From Shinella sp. SUS2 (GTDB lineage: Bacteria > Pseudomonadota > Alphaproteobacteria > Rhizobiales > Rhizobiaceae): a stretch of 64,000 nucleotides of DNA. Positions within the stretch are counted from its first letter, which is position 1. Each line of letters opens with the position of its first letter. Made by a program: the position numbers and the translations under genes. The stretch lies in assembly GCF_001262505.1 (NCBI RefSeq), contig NZ_KQ410738.1, positions 110,869 to 174,868 of the forward strand. Reading direction: 5' to 3'. Shown here piece after piece: positions 8,117-16,913 of the stretch. The notes under the pieces are model-generated. The model made no database searches and had not been told where the DNA came from. It saw only the letters and a program-made list of their open reading frames with translations.

Positions 8117-9382
8117 TCAAATCCAGGAATGAAGCGGCGGCTGTACGCCGTTGAGGTAGTATTGGCCGATCGAATGGAACTTCCAGCGCACCGGATCATG
8201 CAGCGTGTGGGTGCGCGCGTCGCGCCAGAAGCGGTCGAGATTGTGCGCACCGAGCGTCGAGCGCGTGCCGGCGAGCTCAAAAAGCTTGTTGGCGGCGGTG
8301 AGCGCGACCTCCGTCGTCAGCACCTTGGCTTCGGCAACCGCGACCTTCGCCTTGGCGATCGTCTCGTCGGTGACGTCAGCGATGGTCTCGTCGAGCTGGC
8401 GGCCGGCGCGCTCCAGCAGCGCCTCGGCGGCATGCAGGCGGATTTTCAGATCGCCAATCGCCGCGATCGTATAGGGATCGTCCGCCGCCCTGTCGGAGCC
8501 GCTGTCGATCCACGGACGGGCGTGGTTTCGGACCAGGTCGATGGTCGCCTCGATGGCGCCGCGGGCGATACCGGCGTCGATCGCCGCGTGGATGAGCTGG
8601 CTCTGTGGGCCAATGGCGCTCTGGTTCTCGTAGACGATATGGGCGGGCAGCACCCGGTCCGCCGGGATCGCCACCGCGTCGAGGATCACCGTGCCGCTCG
8701 CCGTGGTGCGCTGGCCGAAGGCCGACCAGTCGTTGACGACCTCCAGCCCCGCCGCATCCCGGTCCGCGACGGCAACGACGACATGGCCGTCCTCATCGAG
8801 CGCGACGATGGGCACCAGATGAGCGAAGAGCGCGCCGGTGGAATAGAATTTTTTGCCGGAGACGGTGAACTGGTCGCCCTCACGGACAAGCTTCGTCTCG
8901 AAGGCCTCGGCGTTCTTGCCGCCGAATTCGGAAAAGGCGTTGCCGAGCCGTTTTCCGGCCAGCACCGCGCCGAAAAGCGCGCGCTTCTGCGCCTCGCTGC
9001 CGGTCTGGCGGATGACGTCGATGATCTCGAAACTGTTCTGGGCGATCTGGGTCAGCGAGGGATCGCCGGCCGCAAGCGTCGCGAAAACCCTTGCCAGCGT
9101 GACCTGCGAGACGCCCGCCCCGCCGTGTTCCTTCGGGATGGTGATGCCCCAGAGGCCGCTTTCGGAGAAGAGATCGACTTCGGCGAAGGGCAGACGCCGC
9201 TCGCGGTCGCGCTCCCCGGCCTCGGCGGCGAAAAGCGGCTTCAGCCGTTCCGCAACAGCGATCGCCTCCGCGTCGTCTTGGATGACATGGGCGGGCCTTG
9301 CTGGCGGCGCAGGCAGCCAGCCGGCTTCGCCGGGCGCGGGATCGGCAGGGGTTTGTCTGGCGGTGGCTTGGGTCGGGCTCAT
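8117..9382 (-). CDS. SfnB/DszC-like acyl-CoA-dehydrogenase-family monooxygenase
   Basis: A 421-residue flavoprotein of the acyl-CoA dehydrogenase fold, SfnB/DszC branch. Visible blocks are GLWGITIPKEHGGAG (N-terminal helical domain), GNAFSEFGGKNAEAF and FYSTGALFAHLVPIV (beta domain), and HTLHDPVRWKFHSIGQYYLNG at the C-terminus. The ATG at 9382 is preferred over the in-frame TTG at 9451, which would precede it by 23 residues. The gene lies 72 bases after metQ and 35 bases before the NtaA-type monooxygenase, so all belong to one operon. The role is probably FMNH2-dependent oxidation of sulfur at the C-S bond, with reductase supplied elsewhere. The exact substrate cannot be read from the sequence. 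Confidence 0.9.
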   Translation of the reverse strand: MSPTQATARQTPADPAPGEAGWLPAPPARPAHVIQDDAEAIAVAERLKPLFAAEAGERDRERRLPFAEVDLFSESGLWGITIPKEHGGAGVSQVTLARVFATLAAGDPSLTQIAQNSFEIIDVIRQTGSEAQKRALFGAVLAGKRLGNAFSEFGGKNAEAFETKLVREGDQFTVSGKKFYSTGALFAHLVPIVALDEDGHVVVAVADRDAAGLEVVNDWSAFGQRTTASGTVILDAVAIPADRVLPAHIVYENQSAIGPQSQLIHAAIDAGIARGAIEATIDLVRNHARPWIDSGSDRAADDPYTIAAIGDLKIRLHAAEALLERAGRQLDETIADVTDETIAKAKVAVAEAKVLTTEVALTAANKLFELAGTRSTLGAHNLDRFWRDARTHTLHDPVRWKFHSIGQYYLNGVQPPLHSWI

Positions 9383-9454
9383 GGGTTCGGCCGTCACTTC
9401 AAAAAGGGGTTGCCGGGTTGCGGCAAGGCGCAGCCCGGCGGCGAAAGGCAAACA

Positions 9455-10267
9455 TCAGAAGGCGGCGACCACCTGTCCCTTGTAGCGCTCCGCGATGAAT
9501 TTCCGCGTCTCTTCGCTGTTCAGCGCCTTGGCGAGTTTTGCCACGCGCGCATCGTCCTTGGTCTCAGGGCGGGTGACGAGATATTCGCTCCAGACATTGT
9601 AGCCGTCCTGGCCGCGGTCGATCAGCAGCGCCTTGGAGATGTCGAGCTTGGCCTCGAAGACGTAGTTGCCGTTGAGTGCCGCGAGATCAACCTCGCCGAG
9701 CGCGCGCGGCAGCAGCGCCGATTCCAGCTCGACGATCTTCAGGTTCTTCGGGTTCTCGACAACGTCCTTGACGGTCGGCAGCGGGTCTTCCGGCGAGGTC
9801 AGTTCCGGCTTGCCGGAGACCTTGATCAGGCCGAGTTTTTGCAGGAGCAGCAGGCCGCGGCCGCCATTGACCGGATCGTTCGGGATCGCCACGGTCGCGC
9901 CGTCGGCGAGTTTTTCCACCGCGTCGATCTTCGTCGAATAGGCAACGAAGGGCTCGATATGCACGGGCACGATCGGCACGAGTTCCGTGCCGCGCTGCTT
10001 GTTGTAGTCGTTCAGGAACGGCCGGTACTGATAATAGTTGGCGTCGAGTTCGCCGGAGACGAGCTGGGCGTTCGGCTGGATGTAATCGGTGAAGACGCGG
10101 ATATCGAGGTCGAGGCCGTCCCTGGCGAGGATCGGCTTGACGAATTCGAGGATTTCCGCGTGCGGAATGGCGGTGGCGCCGACGACGAGCGTTTCTTCCG
10201 CCTTGGCGGAGCCGACGGCGGCGAGCGCGAGGCTGGCGGCGATGGTAAGCGATTTCAGGATGCGCAT
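9455..10267 (-). CDS. metQ: MetQ-like substrate-binding protein
   Basis: A 270-residue NlpA/MetQ-family periplasmic binding protein. ATG 10267 follows AGGAGG at ideal spacing. The signal peptide MRILKSLTIAASLALAAVG ends at SAKA|EET, with no lipobox cysteine, so it is a soluble periplasmic protein rather than the usual MetQ lipoprotein. Family motifs ANYYQYRPFL (about residues 80-90) and VAIPNDPVNGGRGLLLLQ are present. It forms a canonical metN-metI-metQ transporter with the two genes upstream. Because SfnB- and NtaA-type oxygenases share its operon, the ligand may be a methionine analogue such as an S-alkyl cysteine, sulfoxide or sulfone rather than methionine. Confidence 0.92.
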   Translation of the reverse strand: MRILKSLTIAASLALAAVGSAKAEETLVVGATAIPHAEILEFVKPILARDGLDLDIRVFTDYIQPNAQLVSGELDANYYQYRPFLNDYNKQRGTELVPIVPVHIEPFVAYSTKIDAVEKLADGATVAIPNDPVNGGRGLLLLQKLGLIKVSGKPELTSPEDPLPTVKDVVENPKNLKIVELESALLPRALGEVDLAALNGNYVFEAKLDISKALLIDRGQDGYNVWSEYLVTRPETKDDARVAKLAKALNSEETRKFIAERYKGQVVAAF

Positions 10268-10287
10268 GGGGGTCCTCCTGGCGCGGG

Positions 10288-10947
10288 TCATTTGCGGGAA
10301 AAACGGGTGACGAGGCGGTTGCCGCTCGCCTGGATGAGCTGGACAAAGACGATGAGAATGGCGACGCAGACCAGCATGATTTCGGTCTGGAACCGGTGGT
10401 AGCCATAGCGGATGGCAAGGTCGCCGAGCCCGCCGCCGCCGATGGCGCCGGACATCGCCGTGTAGTCGACCAGCACGATCGCGGTGACCGTGACGGCCGC
10501 CAAGAGGCTCGGCAGCGCTTCGGGCAGCACGGCGCGCAGGATCGTCTGGCTGGTGGAGGCGCCCATGGCGAGGCTCGCCTCGATGACGCCGCGGTCGACC
10601 TCGCGCAGCGCCGTCTCGACCAGCCGCGCGAAGAAGGGCGCGGTGCCGACGACCAGCGGGAAGATGACACCGCGGATGCCGAGCGAGGTGCCCGTGACGA
10701 GGACGGTGACCGGCATCAGCACGATGAGCAGGATGATGAAGGGCACCGACCGGATGATGTTCAGCACGAAGGACAGGCCGCCATAGGCGAGCGGCGCCTG
10801 GAAGAGCTGCTGCCGGCCGGTGAGGAAGAGCAGGACGCCGAGCGGCAGGCCGACGAGAACGGTAAGCAGCAGCGCGCCGCCGACCATGGCGAGCGTCTGG
10901 CCGAGCGCCGCGCCGATATCGCCCCAATAGATGTTGTCAAACGACAT
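10288..10947 (-). CDS. metI: MetI-like D-methionine-type ABC permease
   Basis: A 219-residue inner-membrane permease with about five transmembrane helices, the usual length for MetI. The EAA loop reads EASLAMGASTSQTILRAVLPEALPSLL. Start ATG 10947 overlaps the 3' end of metN by 11 bases, so translation is coupled. It works with MetN (ATPase) and MetQ (binding protein). Context suggests import of a methionine-related organosulfur compound. Confidence 0.93.
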   Translation of the reverse strand: MSFDNIYWGDIGAALGQTLAMVGGALLLTVLVGLPLGVLLFLTGRQQLFQAPLAYGGLSFVLNIIRSVPFIILLIVLMPVTVLVTGTSLGIRGVIFPLVVGTAPFFARLVETALREVDRGVIEASLAMGASTSQTILRAVLPEALPSLLAAVTVTAIVLVDYTAMSGAIGGGGLGDLAIRYGYHRFQTEIMLVCVAILIVFVQLIQASGNRLVTRFSRK

Positions 10948-11983
10948 GGCGCGGCCTTTCCTCGATCGCGGCGAATGGCGCGCCGCCCTGCAATTCCACG
11001 TCCACGCCGCTCGCCTCCAGCCCTGCAATGGCGCCCGCCACGTCCCGCCCGCTGAGCGAGACGATGAACTGCGCATAGGGCGTCTCGCGGATATGGCCGA
11101 TGCGGCCGGCGAGGATCGCGTAATCGACGAGGTTTTCGCGGGTGATGCGGCCGAGGATGGGCTTGTGCGCCGCCGGCCCCGTGAAGGTGAGGCGCACCGT
11201 GCGGCCGCCGGGATCGGCGACGGCATCGAGCGAACCGCTGTCCGGCTCGGCCTCGCGCACCAGGCGCAAGGTCGCGGTGTGGCGCGGATGCAGGAAGACG
11301 TCGGTCACCGGCCCCTCCTCCACCACGCGGCCGCGATCGAGCACGGCGACGCGGTCGCAGGTGCGGCGGATGACGTCCATCTCATGGGTGATGAGCACGA
11401 TGGTGACGCCGAGGTCGCGGTTGATCTGGCGCAGGAGATCGAGCACCGCGCCTGTTGTCTGCGGGTCGAGCGCGCTGGTCGCCTCGTCGCAGAGCAGGAC
11501 CGAGGGTTCGCAGGCAAGCGCCCGTGCGATGCCGACGCGCTGCTTCTGCCCGCCGGAAAGCTGGCGCGGATATTTTTGCGCATGTTCCGTCAGGCCGACG
11601 CGGGCGAGCAGCGCGGCGACGCGCTCGGCGATCTCGATCCTGCCGTAGTCGCCGGTCAGCTCCAGCGGATAGGCGACATTGTCGGCGACGGTGCGGGCGC
11701 TCAAGAGATTGAAATGCTGGAAGACCATGCCGATTGACCGGCGCAGCGCGCGAAGGCGCGCGCCGCTTGCGTCCGTCACCCGCTCGCCGGCGACGAAGAC
11801 ATCGCCGCCGCTCGGGCGCTCCAACAGGTTGATGAGCCGCACCAGCGTGGATTTTCCCGCGCCGGAGGAGCCGATGACGCCAAAAATCTCGCCTTTCGCG
11901 ACAGAGAGGTCGACCCCGTCGAGCGCGGCGACGGCGCCCTCCTTGCCGGGAAAACTTTTGGTGATGCGTTCGAGCCTTATCAT
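10937..11983 (-). CDS. metN: MetN-like ABC transporter ATP-binding protein
   Basis: A 348-residue ATPase with Walker A GSSGAGKST (about residues 38-46), signature LSGGQKQRVGIARAL and Walker B VLLCDEATSALD. A C-terminal NIL regulatory domain (about residues 255-345, including RITRENLVDYAILAGRIGHI) is present; in Escherichia coli this domain binds methionine and inhibits transport. Start ATG 11983 is chosen because MIRLERITKSF begins the domain and the upstream gene stops at 11989. It drives MetI/MetQ. The NIL domain implies feedback by internal methionine or its analogue. Confidence 0.93.
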   Translation of the reverse strand: MIRLERITKSFPGKEGAVAALDGVDLSVAKGEIFGVIGSSGAGKSTLVRLINLLERPSGGDVFVAGERVTDASGARLRALRRSIGMVFQHFNLLSARTVADNVAYPLELTGDYGRIEIAERVAALLARVGLTEHAQKYPRQLSGGQKQRVGIARALACEPSVLLCDEATSALDPQTTGAVLDLLRQINRDLGVTIVLITHEMDVIRRTCDRVAVLDRGRVVEEGPVTDVFLHPRHTATLRLVREAEPDSGSLDAVADPGGRTVRLTFTGPAAHKPILGRITRENLVDYAILAGRIGHIRETPYAQFIVSLSGRDVAGAIAGLEASGVDVELQGGAPFAAIEERPRHVV

Positions 11984-11988
11984 CGCCG

Positions 11989-13221
11989 TCAGCCCGCGCT
12001 GGCGCCGATGCGCCATTGGTAGGGCGGCGGCGTGCCGTTGACGGCGAAATCACCAATGATGCGGTGCTTGTAGATGCGCGGATTGTGCGAGGCGAGCGTG
12101 CGGGCGTTGCGCCAGTGGCGGTCGAGGCCGGCGGGCTTCTTGGTGGCGGACGCGCCGAGCGCGTCGAAGAGCAGGGTCGAGGCTTCGAGGATGAGGTCGG
12201 AGACGACCGTCTGGGCCTGCGCGGCTTCGAGTTCGGCGACGGCATTGGCCTTTTCCTCGGCCTCCGGGTCGTCCAAGAAATGCGCCGCGAAGGCGCGCTC
12301 CAGGCTGGCGGCGGCCTGAAGGGTGATCGCGCCCGCCGCATAGGCCGCGGCGCGGATGCGCCCGACGACCTGAAGAACCTGCGGATCCTCGCTGGAGCGC
12401 GCGGCGGCGGCGTGGGTATAGGTGCGGCGGCGCTCCGCCACGGCTTTGGCGACGTCGGCGGTAATCGCCCGGCCGATGCCGGCAAGCGTCGCCAGATGCA
12501 CGAGCTGGTAGAAGGCGGCGGAATATTTGAAGCGCTCGTCGTCGATGACGACATCTTGCGGTTCGACGGCGACGTCGCGGAAGGTGGTGGTGCCGCTCGC
12601 CGTCAGCGTCTGGCCAAAGCCGTCCCAATCGTCGATCACCTCGACGCCGGCGGCCTCCCGGCGCACGGCGACCGAAACGCCCTCGCCCTCCGCATTGGAT
12701 GCGCCGACATCGATCCAGTCGGCGAAGAACGAGCCGGTCGTGTAGTACTTCGCGCCGTTGAGGACGAGCCGGCCGTCCTTTTCGGCGACGTTGGTGGAGA
12801 AGCGTTCGAGCGCCGCGCCCGTGCCGATCTCGCTCCAGGCGTTGCCGGTGATCTCGCCGCGGCCGATCCGGCCGAACCAGAGGGCCTGGCGCTCCACATC
12901 CCTGGTGTTCAGGATATCCTCGGCAAAGCCGAAATGGCCGCGCAGCGCCTGCGTGATGTTGGAATCGGCGGCGGAAAGTTCGATCAGGAGGTTGAAGAAC
13001 TGCGGCAGGCTCGCGCCCTTGCCGCCCACCGCCACCGGCAGGCGCACTGCGCCGAAGCCGGCTTCCTTCAGCAGGCGGATTGCCTTGTGCGGCAGGTCGC
13101 GCTCCAGGTCGCGCCGCGTCGCCTCCGCGGCGATCTCGGCGAAAATCGGCCGGAACGGCGCGGCGAGCGCCTCATAGGCTTCACCGGGGCCGGCGCCCCA
13201 GGCATTCTCGATCTGCGTCAT
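11989..13221 (-). CDS. SfnB/DszC-like acyl-CoA-dehydrogenase-family monooxygenase (first gene of the metNIQ operon)
   Basis: A 410-residue member of the same flavoprotein group as the genes at 205-1418 and 8117-9382, but clearly diverged. It has GFGAVRLPVAVGGKGAS, GNAWSEIG, YYTTGSFFADWIDV and a C-terminus NPRIYKHRIIGDFAVNGTPPP, where the paralogues have HDPVRWK. Start ATG 13221 gives MTQIENAWG. metN follows after five bases. Having two different SfnB-type enzymes in one metNIQ operon suggests two successive oxidations or two substrates. An AT-rich box (13316-13332) lies about 95 bases upstream. Confidence 0.9.
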   Translation of the reverse strand: MTQIENAWGAGPGEAYEALAAPFRPIFAEIAAEATRRDLERDLPHKAIRLLKEAGFGAVRLPVAVGGKGASLPQFFNLLIELSAADSNITQALRGHFGFAEDILNTRDVERQALWFGRIGRGEITGNAWSEIGTGAALERFSTNVAEKDGRLVLNGAKYYTTGSFFADWIDVGASNAEGEGVSVAVRREAAGVEVIDDWDGFGQTLTASGTTTFRDVAVEPQDVVIDDERFKYSAAFYQLVHLATLAGIGRAITADVAKAVAERRRTYTHAAAARSSEDPQVLQVVGRIRAAAYAAGAITLQAAASLERAFAAHFLDDPEAEEKANAVAELEAAQAQTVVSDLILEASTLLFDALGASATKKPAGLDRHWRNARTLASHNPRIYKHRIIGDFAVNGTPPPYQWRIGASAG

Positions 13222-13315
13222 GCATTCTACTCGTCGCTGCCGTGCCGGCCTTGCGGGCGGGTCACGCTTGGAATTGACGAAGAGAGTAGCCATCGCGCCA
13301 ATGAAATACAGAAAT

Positions 13316-13332
13316 TCTATCTTTTTTATATA
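13316..13332. promoter_or_regulatory. AT-rich box related to TCTAT-N7-ATAGA (site B)
   Basis: TCTAT-cttttTT-ATATA matches the site-A pattern in nine of ten half-site positions. It sits in the 224-base gap upstream of the metNIQ/oxygenase operon (start 13221). The surrounding stretch (13311-13340) is strikingly AT-rich against a GC-rich background and probably includes the promoter. Confidence 0.45.
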
Positions 13333-13380
13333 TTATAAAGCGGAATGCTGTTTCTTTTCGCAGACGGTTCGGGGACGGCC

Positions 13381-13420
13381 CAAACAAAAGACCCCGGCGC
13401 GAGGAGGCAGCGCCGGGGTC
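13381..13420 (-). terminator. Rho-independent terminator after metY
   Basis: On the minus strand GACCCCGGCGC pairs with GCGCCGGGGTC around a nine-base loop (13390-13420 on plus) and is followed by TTTTGTTTG. It ends the metY operon 25 bases after the stop codon. Confidence 0.9.
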
Positions 13421-13444
13421 ATACACCGATCAGGCCGGCCGGCT

Positions 13445-14806
13445 TCAGGCCAGCGCGATGGCTCTTTCAAGATCGGTGATCAGGTCATCGGGATGTTCGA
13501 GGCCGATGGAGAGGCGCACATAGCCGGGCGTGACGCCGGTCGCCTGCTGGTCTTCCAGCGAGAGCTGCGAGTGGGTGGTCGTCGAGGGGTGGATCGCCAG
13601 CGAGCGCGCATCGCCGATATTGGCGAGGTGATAGAAAAGCTGAAGGCTATCGATGAAGCGACGGCCGGCCTCCCGCCCGCCCTTCAGCTCGAAACCGACC
13701 AGCGCACCGAAGTGGCCTTGCTTGAAATATTTGTCCGCGCGCGCCTTCGCGGTACCCTCCTGGAATTTCGGGAAGATGACGCGATCGACCTTGGCATGGC
13801 CCTTCAGGAAGTCCGCGACCTTCACCGCGTTCTCGTTGTGCTGGCGCAGGCGCAGCGGCAGGGTTTCAAGGCCCTGGATGAACTGAAAGGCATTTTGCGG
13901 GCTGATGGCGGCACCAAGATCGCGCAGAAGCACGGCGCGGGCGCGCAGGATGTAGGGGTGGAAGCCGATGGCAGCCGCCTTCTCGATCCAGGTCTTGCCC
14001 TGGTAGCTCGCATCCGGTTCGGTGAGGTTCGGCTGGCGGGCCGGGTTCTCCGTCCAGGGGAAAGTACCGCTGTCGATGATCGCGCCGCCGATCGAGGTAC
14101 CGTGACCGCCGATATATTTGGTCGTCGAATAGACGACGATGGCCGCACCATGCTCCAGCGGACGGATGACGAGGGGGGCGGCGGTGTTGTCGACGATCAG
14201 CGGAATGCCGTGGCGGCGGCCAATGGCGGCAACCTCCGCTATCGGGAAGACCTCCAGCTTCGGGTTCGGCAAGGATCCGGCATAATAGGTACGCGTGCGC
14301 GCATCCGTCGCCGTCTCGAAGGCTTCGGGGTCGGACGCATCGACAAAGCGGGTCTCGATGCCGAAGCTCTTCAGGGTGGCGGCGAAGAGCGCCCAGGTGC
14401 CGCCATAGAGACCGGCGGCGCTGACGATATTGTCGCCGGCGCGGGCAACATTGAGGATCGCAAAGGCCGAGGCGGCCTGGCCGGAGGCGAGTGCCAGAGC
14501 GGCCGCGCCACCCTCCAGCTCGGCAAGGCGCTGCTCGAAGGCGTCCTGCGTCGGGTTGGAAACACGGGTGTAGAGATGCCCCGGCGCCTCGAGGGCGAAG
14601 AGCTTGTCGGCGCCATCCGTACCGGGCAACTGGAAAGACGAGGTCTGGTAGATCGGCACCGCGACCGCACCACTCGTCGGGTCGTAACGGAAGCTGCCAC
14701 CGTGCAGGGCGATGGTTTCCGGATGGCGGCTCTTGAAGGTGGCGGTTCCGGCCGGGACGGTCACGATATCCTGCTCGGCGGCCTCGGGGGACTGATGGAT
14801 CGTCAT
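13445..14806 (-). CDS. metY: O-acetylhomoserine sulfhydrylase (MetY type)
   Basis: A 453-residue Cys/Met-metabolism PLP enzyme of the O-acetylhomoserine aminocarboxypropyltransferase group, which joins sulfide or methanethiol to O-acetylhomoserine to make homocysteine or methionine. The PLP lysine is K230 in YSTTKYIGGHGTS. Substrate-loop motifs YTRVSNPT and VDNTAAPLV are present. It is the last gene of an operon with an SsuABC-like importer and a small membrane protein. Sulfur released from the imported compound could thus be fixed directly. A strong terminator follows. Confidence 0.93.
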   Translation of the reverse strand: MTIHQSPEAAEQDIVTVPAGTATFKSRHPETIALHGGSFRYDPTSGAVAVPIYQTSSFQLPGTDGADKLFALEAPGHLYTRVSNPTQDAFEQRLAELEGGAAALALASGQAASAFAILNVARAGDNIVSAAGLYGGTWALFAATLKSFGIETRFVDASDPEAFETATDARTRTYYAGSLPNPKLEVFPIAEVAAIGRRHGIPLIVDNTAAPLVIRPLEHGAAIVVYSTTKYIGGHGTSIGGAIIDSGTFPWTENPARQPNLTEPDASYQGKTWIEKAAAIGFHPYILRARAVLLRDLGAAISPQNAFQFIQGLETLPLRLRQHNENAVKVADFLKGHAKVDRVIFPKFQEGTAKARADKYFKQGHFGALVGFELKGGREAGRRFIDSLQLFYHLANIGDARSLAIHPSTTTHSQLSLEDQQATGVTPGYVRLSIGLEHPDDLITDLERAIALA

Positions 14807-14833
14807 TGCATTTCTCCTTTTGGTAGGGCGCGC

Positions 14834-15133
14834 TCAGGCGCGGGAGGGGCGGACGGACAGAACCACGCCCGCGACAAGGATGCTTGCTGCGGCCCAGAAG
14901 GCTTCCGGCACGTACCACCGGATGCCGTAGACATGGTCGTTGGTGCAGAGCGCCTGGGCGAGCGCGCAGAGATCACTTGCGCCCGCAAGGCACGTTACGG
15001 CCTGGCGAACGGTGAGATAGTCGTTCTCGACGACCTTGCTGAAGATCAGCCACCACCAGCCGGTGGCGGTGATGGCGAGGACGGCGCCGACAAGGGCAAC
15101 GACATGCTGGCCGAGGCGCGCGCTAGACGTCAT
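14834..15133 (-). CDS. Small membrane protein of the sulfonate-importer operon
   Basis: A 99-residue protein with two predicted transmembrane helices (about residues 10-32 and 75-95). The connecting loop has two cysteines a few residues apart (TCLAGASDLCAL) and a third at CTNDH, and is probably periplasmic. Its start overlaps the upstream ATPase gene by 11 bases, indicating coupled translation, and metY follows 28 bases later. No family recognised. Position suggests a role linked to import or redox handling of sulfur, but this is unproven. Confidence 0.75.
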   Translation of the reverse strand: MTSSARLGQHVVALVGAVLAITATGWWWLIFSKVVENDYLTVRQAVTCLAGASDLCALAQALCTNDHVYGIRWYVPEAFWAAASILVAGVVLSVRPSRA

Positions 15134-15908
15134 GGGAAATTCCGAGCGTTTCGAGAAGCGTGCGGCGCAGCGCGATGAGGTTTGCGTCGTCCCTTCGGCG
15201 TGGATGCGGCCGGTCGACCCGCACCTCGGCGACGATGGCAGCAGGCCTGTCGGAGAGCACGATCACACGATCGGCCAGAAGCAACGCCTCCTCGACATCG
15301 TGCGTGACGAGCAGCGCGGTGAAGCCGGCGCTCTTCCACAGTTCAAGGAGTTCGTTCTGCATTCTGAGCCGCGTCAGGGAGTCGAGCTTGCCGAAAGGCT
15401 CATCCAGCAGCAGCAGCTTGGGATCGTTGACCAGCGCCCGGGCGAGCGCGGCGCGCTGGGCCATGCCGCCCGAGAGTTGGTGCGGATAAAAATCAGCAAA
15501 GCCTTCCAGCTTGACGAGCTTCAGCACCTCGTCGATGCGGTATTCCCGCTCGCGGATGAGGCCCCGCGCTTCCAGACCCGTTGCGATATTGGCGCGCACC
15601 GTGCGCCAGGGAAATAGCGTCTCATCCTGGAAGACCAGGATACGATCCGGGTTCGGCGCGGTGACCGAGCGACCGTCCTCCAGCACCCTGCCGGCCGTCG
15701 GCGTCTCCAGCCCGGCGGCAAGGCGCAGCAGCGTGGACTTCCCGCAACCCGAGGGGCCGAGCAGGGCGACGAACTCGCCGGGCACAATCCTCAGGCTCAC
15801 ATCGTCGAGAACCTGCAGCTCCTTACCATCGAGCGCATAGCGGTGGGAAACGCCTTCCACATCGAGCGCAATGCTGGCGGCGGGGGCTTCTGGAAGGGCA
15901 AGAGCCAT
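15123..15908 (-). CDS. SsuB/TauB-like ABC transporter ATP-binding protein
   Basis: A 261-residue ATPase of the nitrate/sulfonate/taurine family. Walker A GPSGCGKST (about residues 53-61), signature LSGGMAQRAALARAL, Walker B LLLLDEPFGKLD and switch histidine VTHDVEE are all intact. ATG 15908 overlaps the permease stop by one base. It energises the permease at 15908-16909 and the binding protein at 16914-17948. Confidence 0.92.
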   Translation of the reverse strand: MALALPEAPAASIALDVEGVSHRYALDGKELQVLDDVSLRIVPGEFVALLGPSGCGKSTLLRLAAGLETPTAGRVLEDGRSVTAPNPDRILVFQDETLFPWRTVRANIATGLEARGLIREREYRIDEVLKLVKLEGFADFYPHQLSGGMAQRAALARALVNDPKLLLLDEPFGKLDSLTRLRMQNELLELWKSAGFTALLVTHDVEEALLLADRVIVLSDRPAAIVAEVRVDRPHPRRRDDANLIALRRTLLETLGISHDV

Positions 15909-16909
15909 CAGAGGATCCCCTTCTGCCAGCCGAGCAATTCATCACGCACGAGGAAGAGAAGCCGCACCAGCCCCGCGCAGATCAATGCCATGACGATGAG
16001 GGCGGCATAGACATTGGCATAGGCCGAGTAGGCCGTGTTGAACTGGAGATACCAGCCGAGCCCGAACTTGGCACCGAGCATCTCGGCCACAACCAGAACG
16101 GCGAAGGAATAGTAGAGCCCCATGAAAAGCCCGACGAAGACATTCGGCAGCGAGGCAGGGATCGCAACCTTGAAAATAAGGAAACGGTTGTCCGCGCCGA
16201 GCGTGCGGGCGACGTCATAGAAGGATCGGTTCACCTGGCTGACCCCGGCCGCGGTGAGGATGGCAACCGGAATGCCCGATGCCAGCGCCACGAGGAAGAT
16301 GGAGGCGTGGAAGGTCGACGGGAATAGGAAGAAGGTGCAGGGGATCCAGGCACTCGCCGGTACCGGCCCGATCAGCTTCAAAAGCGGCATGCCCCAATAG
16401 GCGAAACGCTTCGACCAGCCGAGCGCGACACCGCCGGCAAAGCCGACAAGAACGCCCGAGAAGAAACCGAGAGCCCAGAGGCGCCCCGTATAGGCGATGC
16501 AGATCAGCAGCCTGTCCCAGTCCGTGACATAGACATGCAGGAGGCCCTGCGGCGGCGAGAAGAACGGTTTCGGCAGCCAGCCGAGCTTGGCCGTCAGCAC
16601 TTCCCAGGCAGCGAGCCAGAGGCCGAGCACGATGAACCACGGCCCGTAATGGATGAGCGTTTGCCCGACGCGGCCAAGCCTGCCGACCGTGACCGACAGC
16701 ACGAGAAAAATCCCCGCGCCGGCGAGCGTGACGGCAGCAAACAACTCCGTCGCCCCCCAGACAATGACATCGGGCAGGCCGTAGGTGAGCGCTGCAGCAA
16801 GAGACCATGTGCCGGCCGCCCAAAGCCCGTTGCGCCAGATGCCCGAAAAAGGAAGGGCAAGCGAACGCCGCCCTGCCCCGCCGAAGGTTTCCTCGATCGC
16901 CGTGCTCAT
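15908..16909 (-). CDS. SsuC/TauC-like ABC permease with extended N-terminus
   Basis: A 333-residue permease. The C-terminal 200 residues form a standard BPD_transp_1 domain with EAA loop DVARTLGADNRFLIFKVAIPASLPNVFVG. The N-terminal part adds two to three extra transmembrane helices (about residues 25-75), so it is longer than a typical SsuC (about 260 residues). Start MSTAIEETF at 16909 is four bases after the binding-protein stop. It belongs to the SsuABC-like operon ending in metY. Confidence 0.9.
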   Translation of the reverse strand: MSTAIEETFGGAGRRSLALPFSGIWRNGLWAAGTWSLAAALTYGLPDVIVWGATELFAAVTLAGAGIFLVLSVTVGRLGRVGQTLIHYGPWFIVLGLWLAAWEVLTAKLGWLPKPFFSPPQGLLHVYVTDWDRLLICIAYTGRLWALGFFSGVLVGFAGGVALGWSKRFAYWGMPLLKLIGPVPASAWIPCTFFLFPSTFHASIFLVALASGIPVAILTAAGVSQVNRSFYDVARTLGADNRFLIFKVAIPASLPNVFVGLFMGLYYSFAVLVVAEMLGAKFGLGWYLQFNTAYSAYANVYAALIVMALICAGLVRLLFLVRDELLGWQKGIL

Positions 16910-16913
16910 GGCG

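Noticed and set aside
9455..10927. A single 490-codon minus-strand frame covering metQ and metI
   Set aside because: Only the C-terminal 270 codons (from ATG 10267) resemble a protein family. The rest is an arginine-rich shadow of metI in another frame.
13222..13380. SAM-II or other methionine riboswitch upstream of the metNIQ operon or metY
   Set aside because: No conserved pseudoknot pattern could be traced by eye; the region is mostly an AT-rich box plus the terminator of metY.
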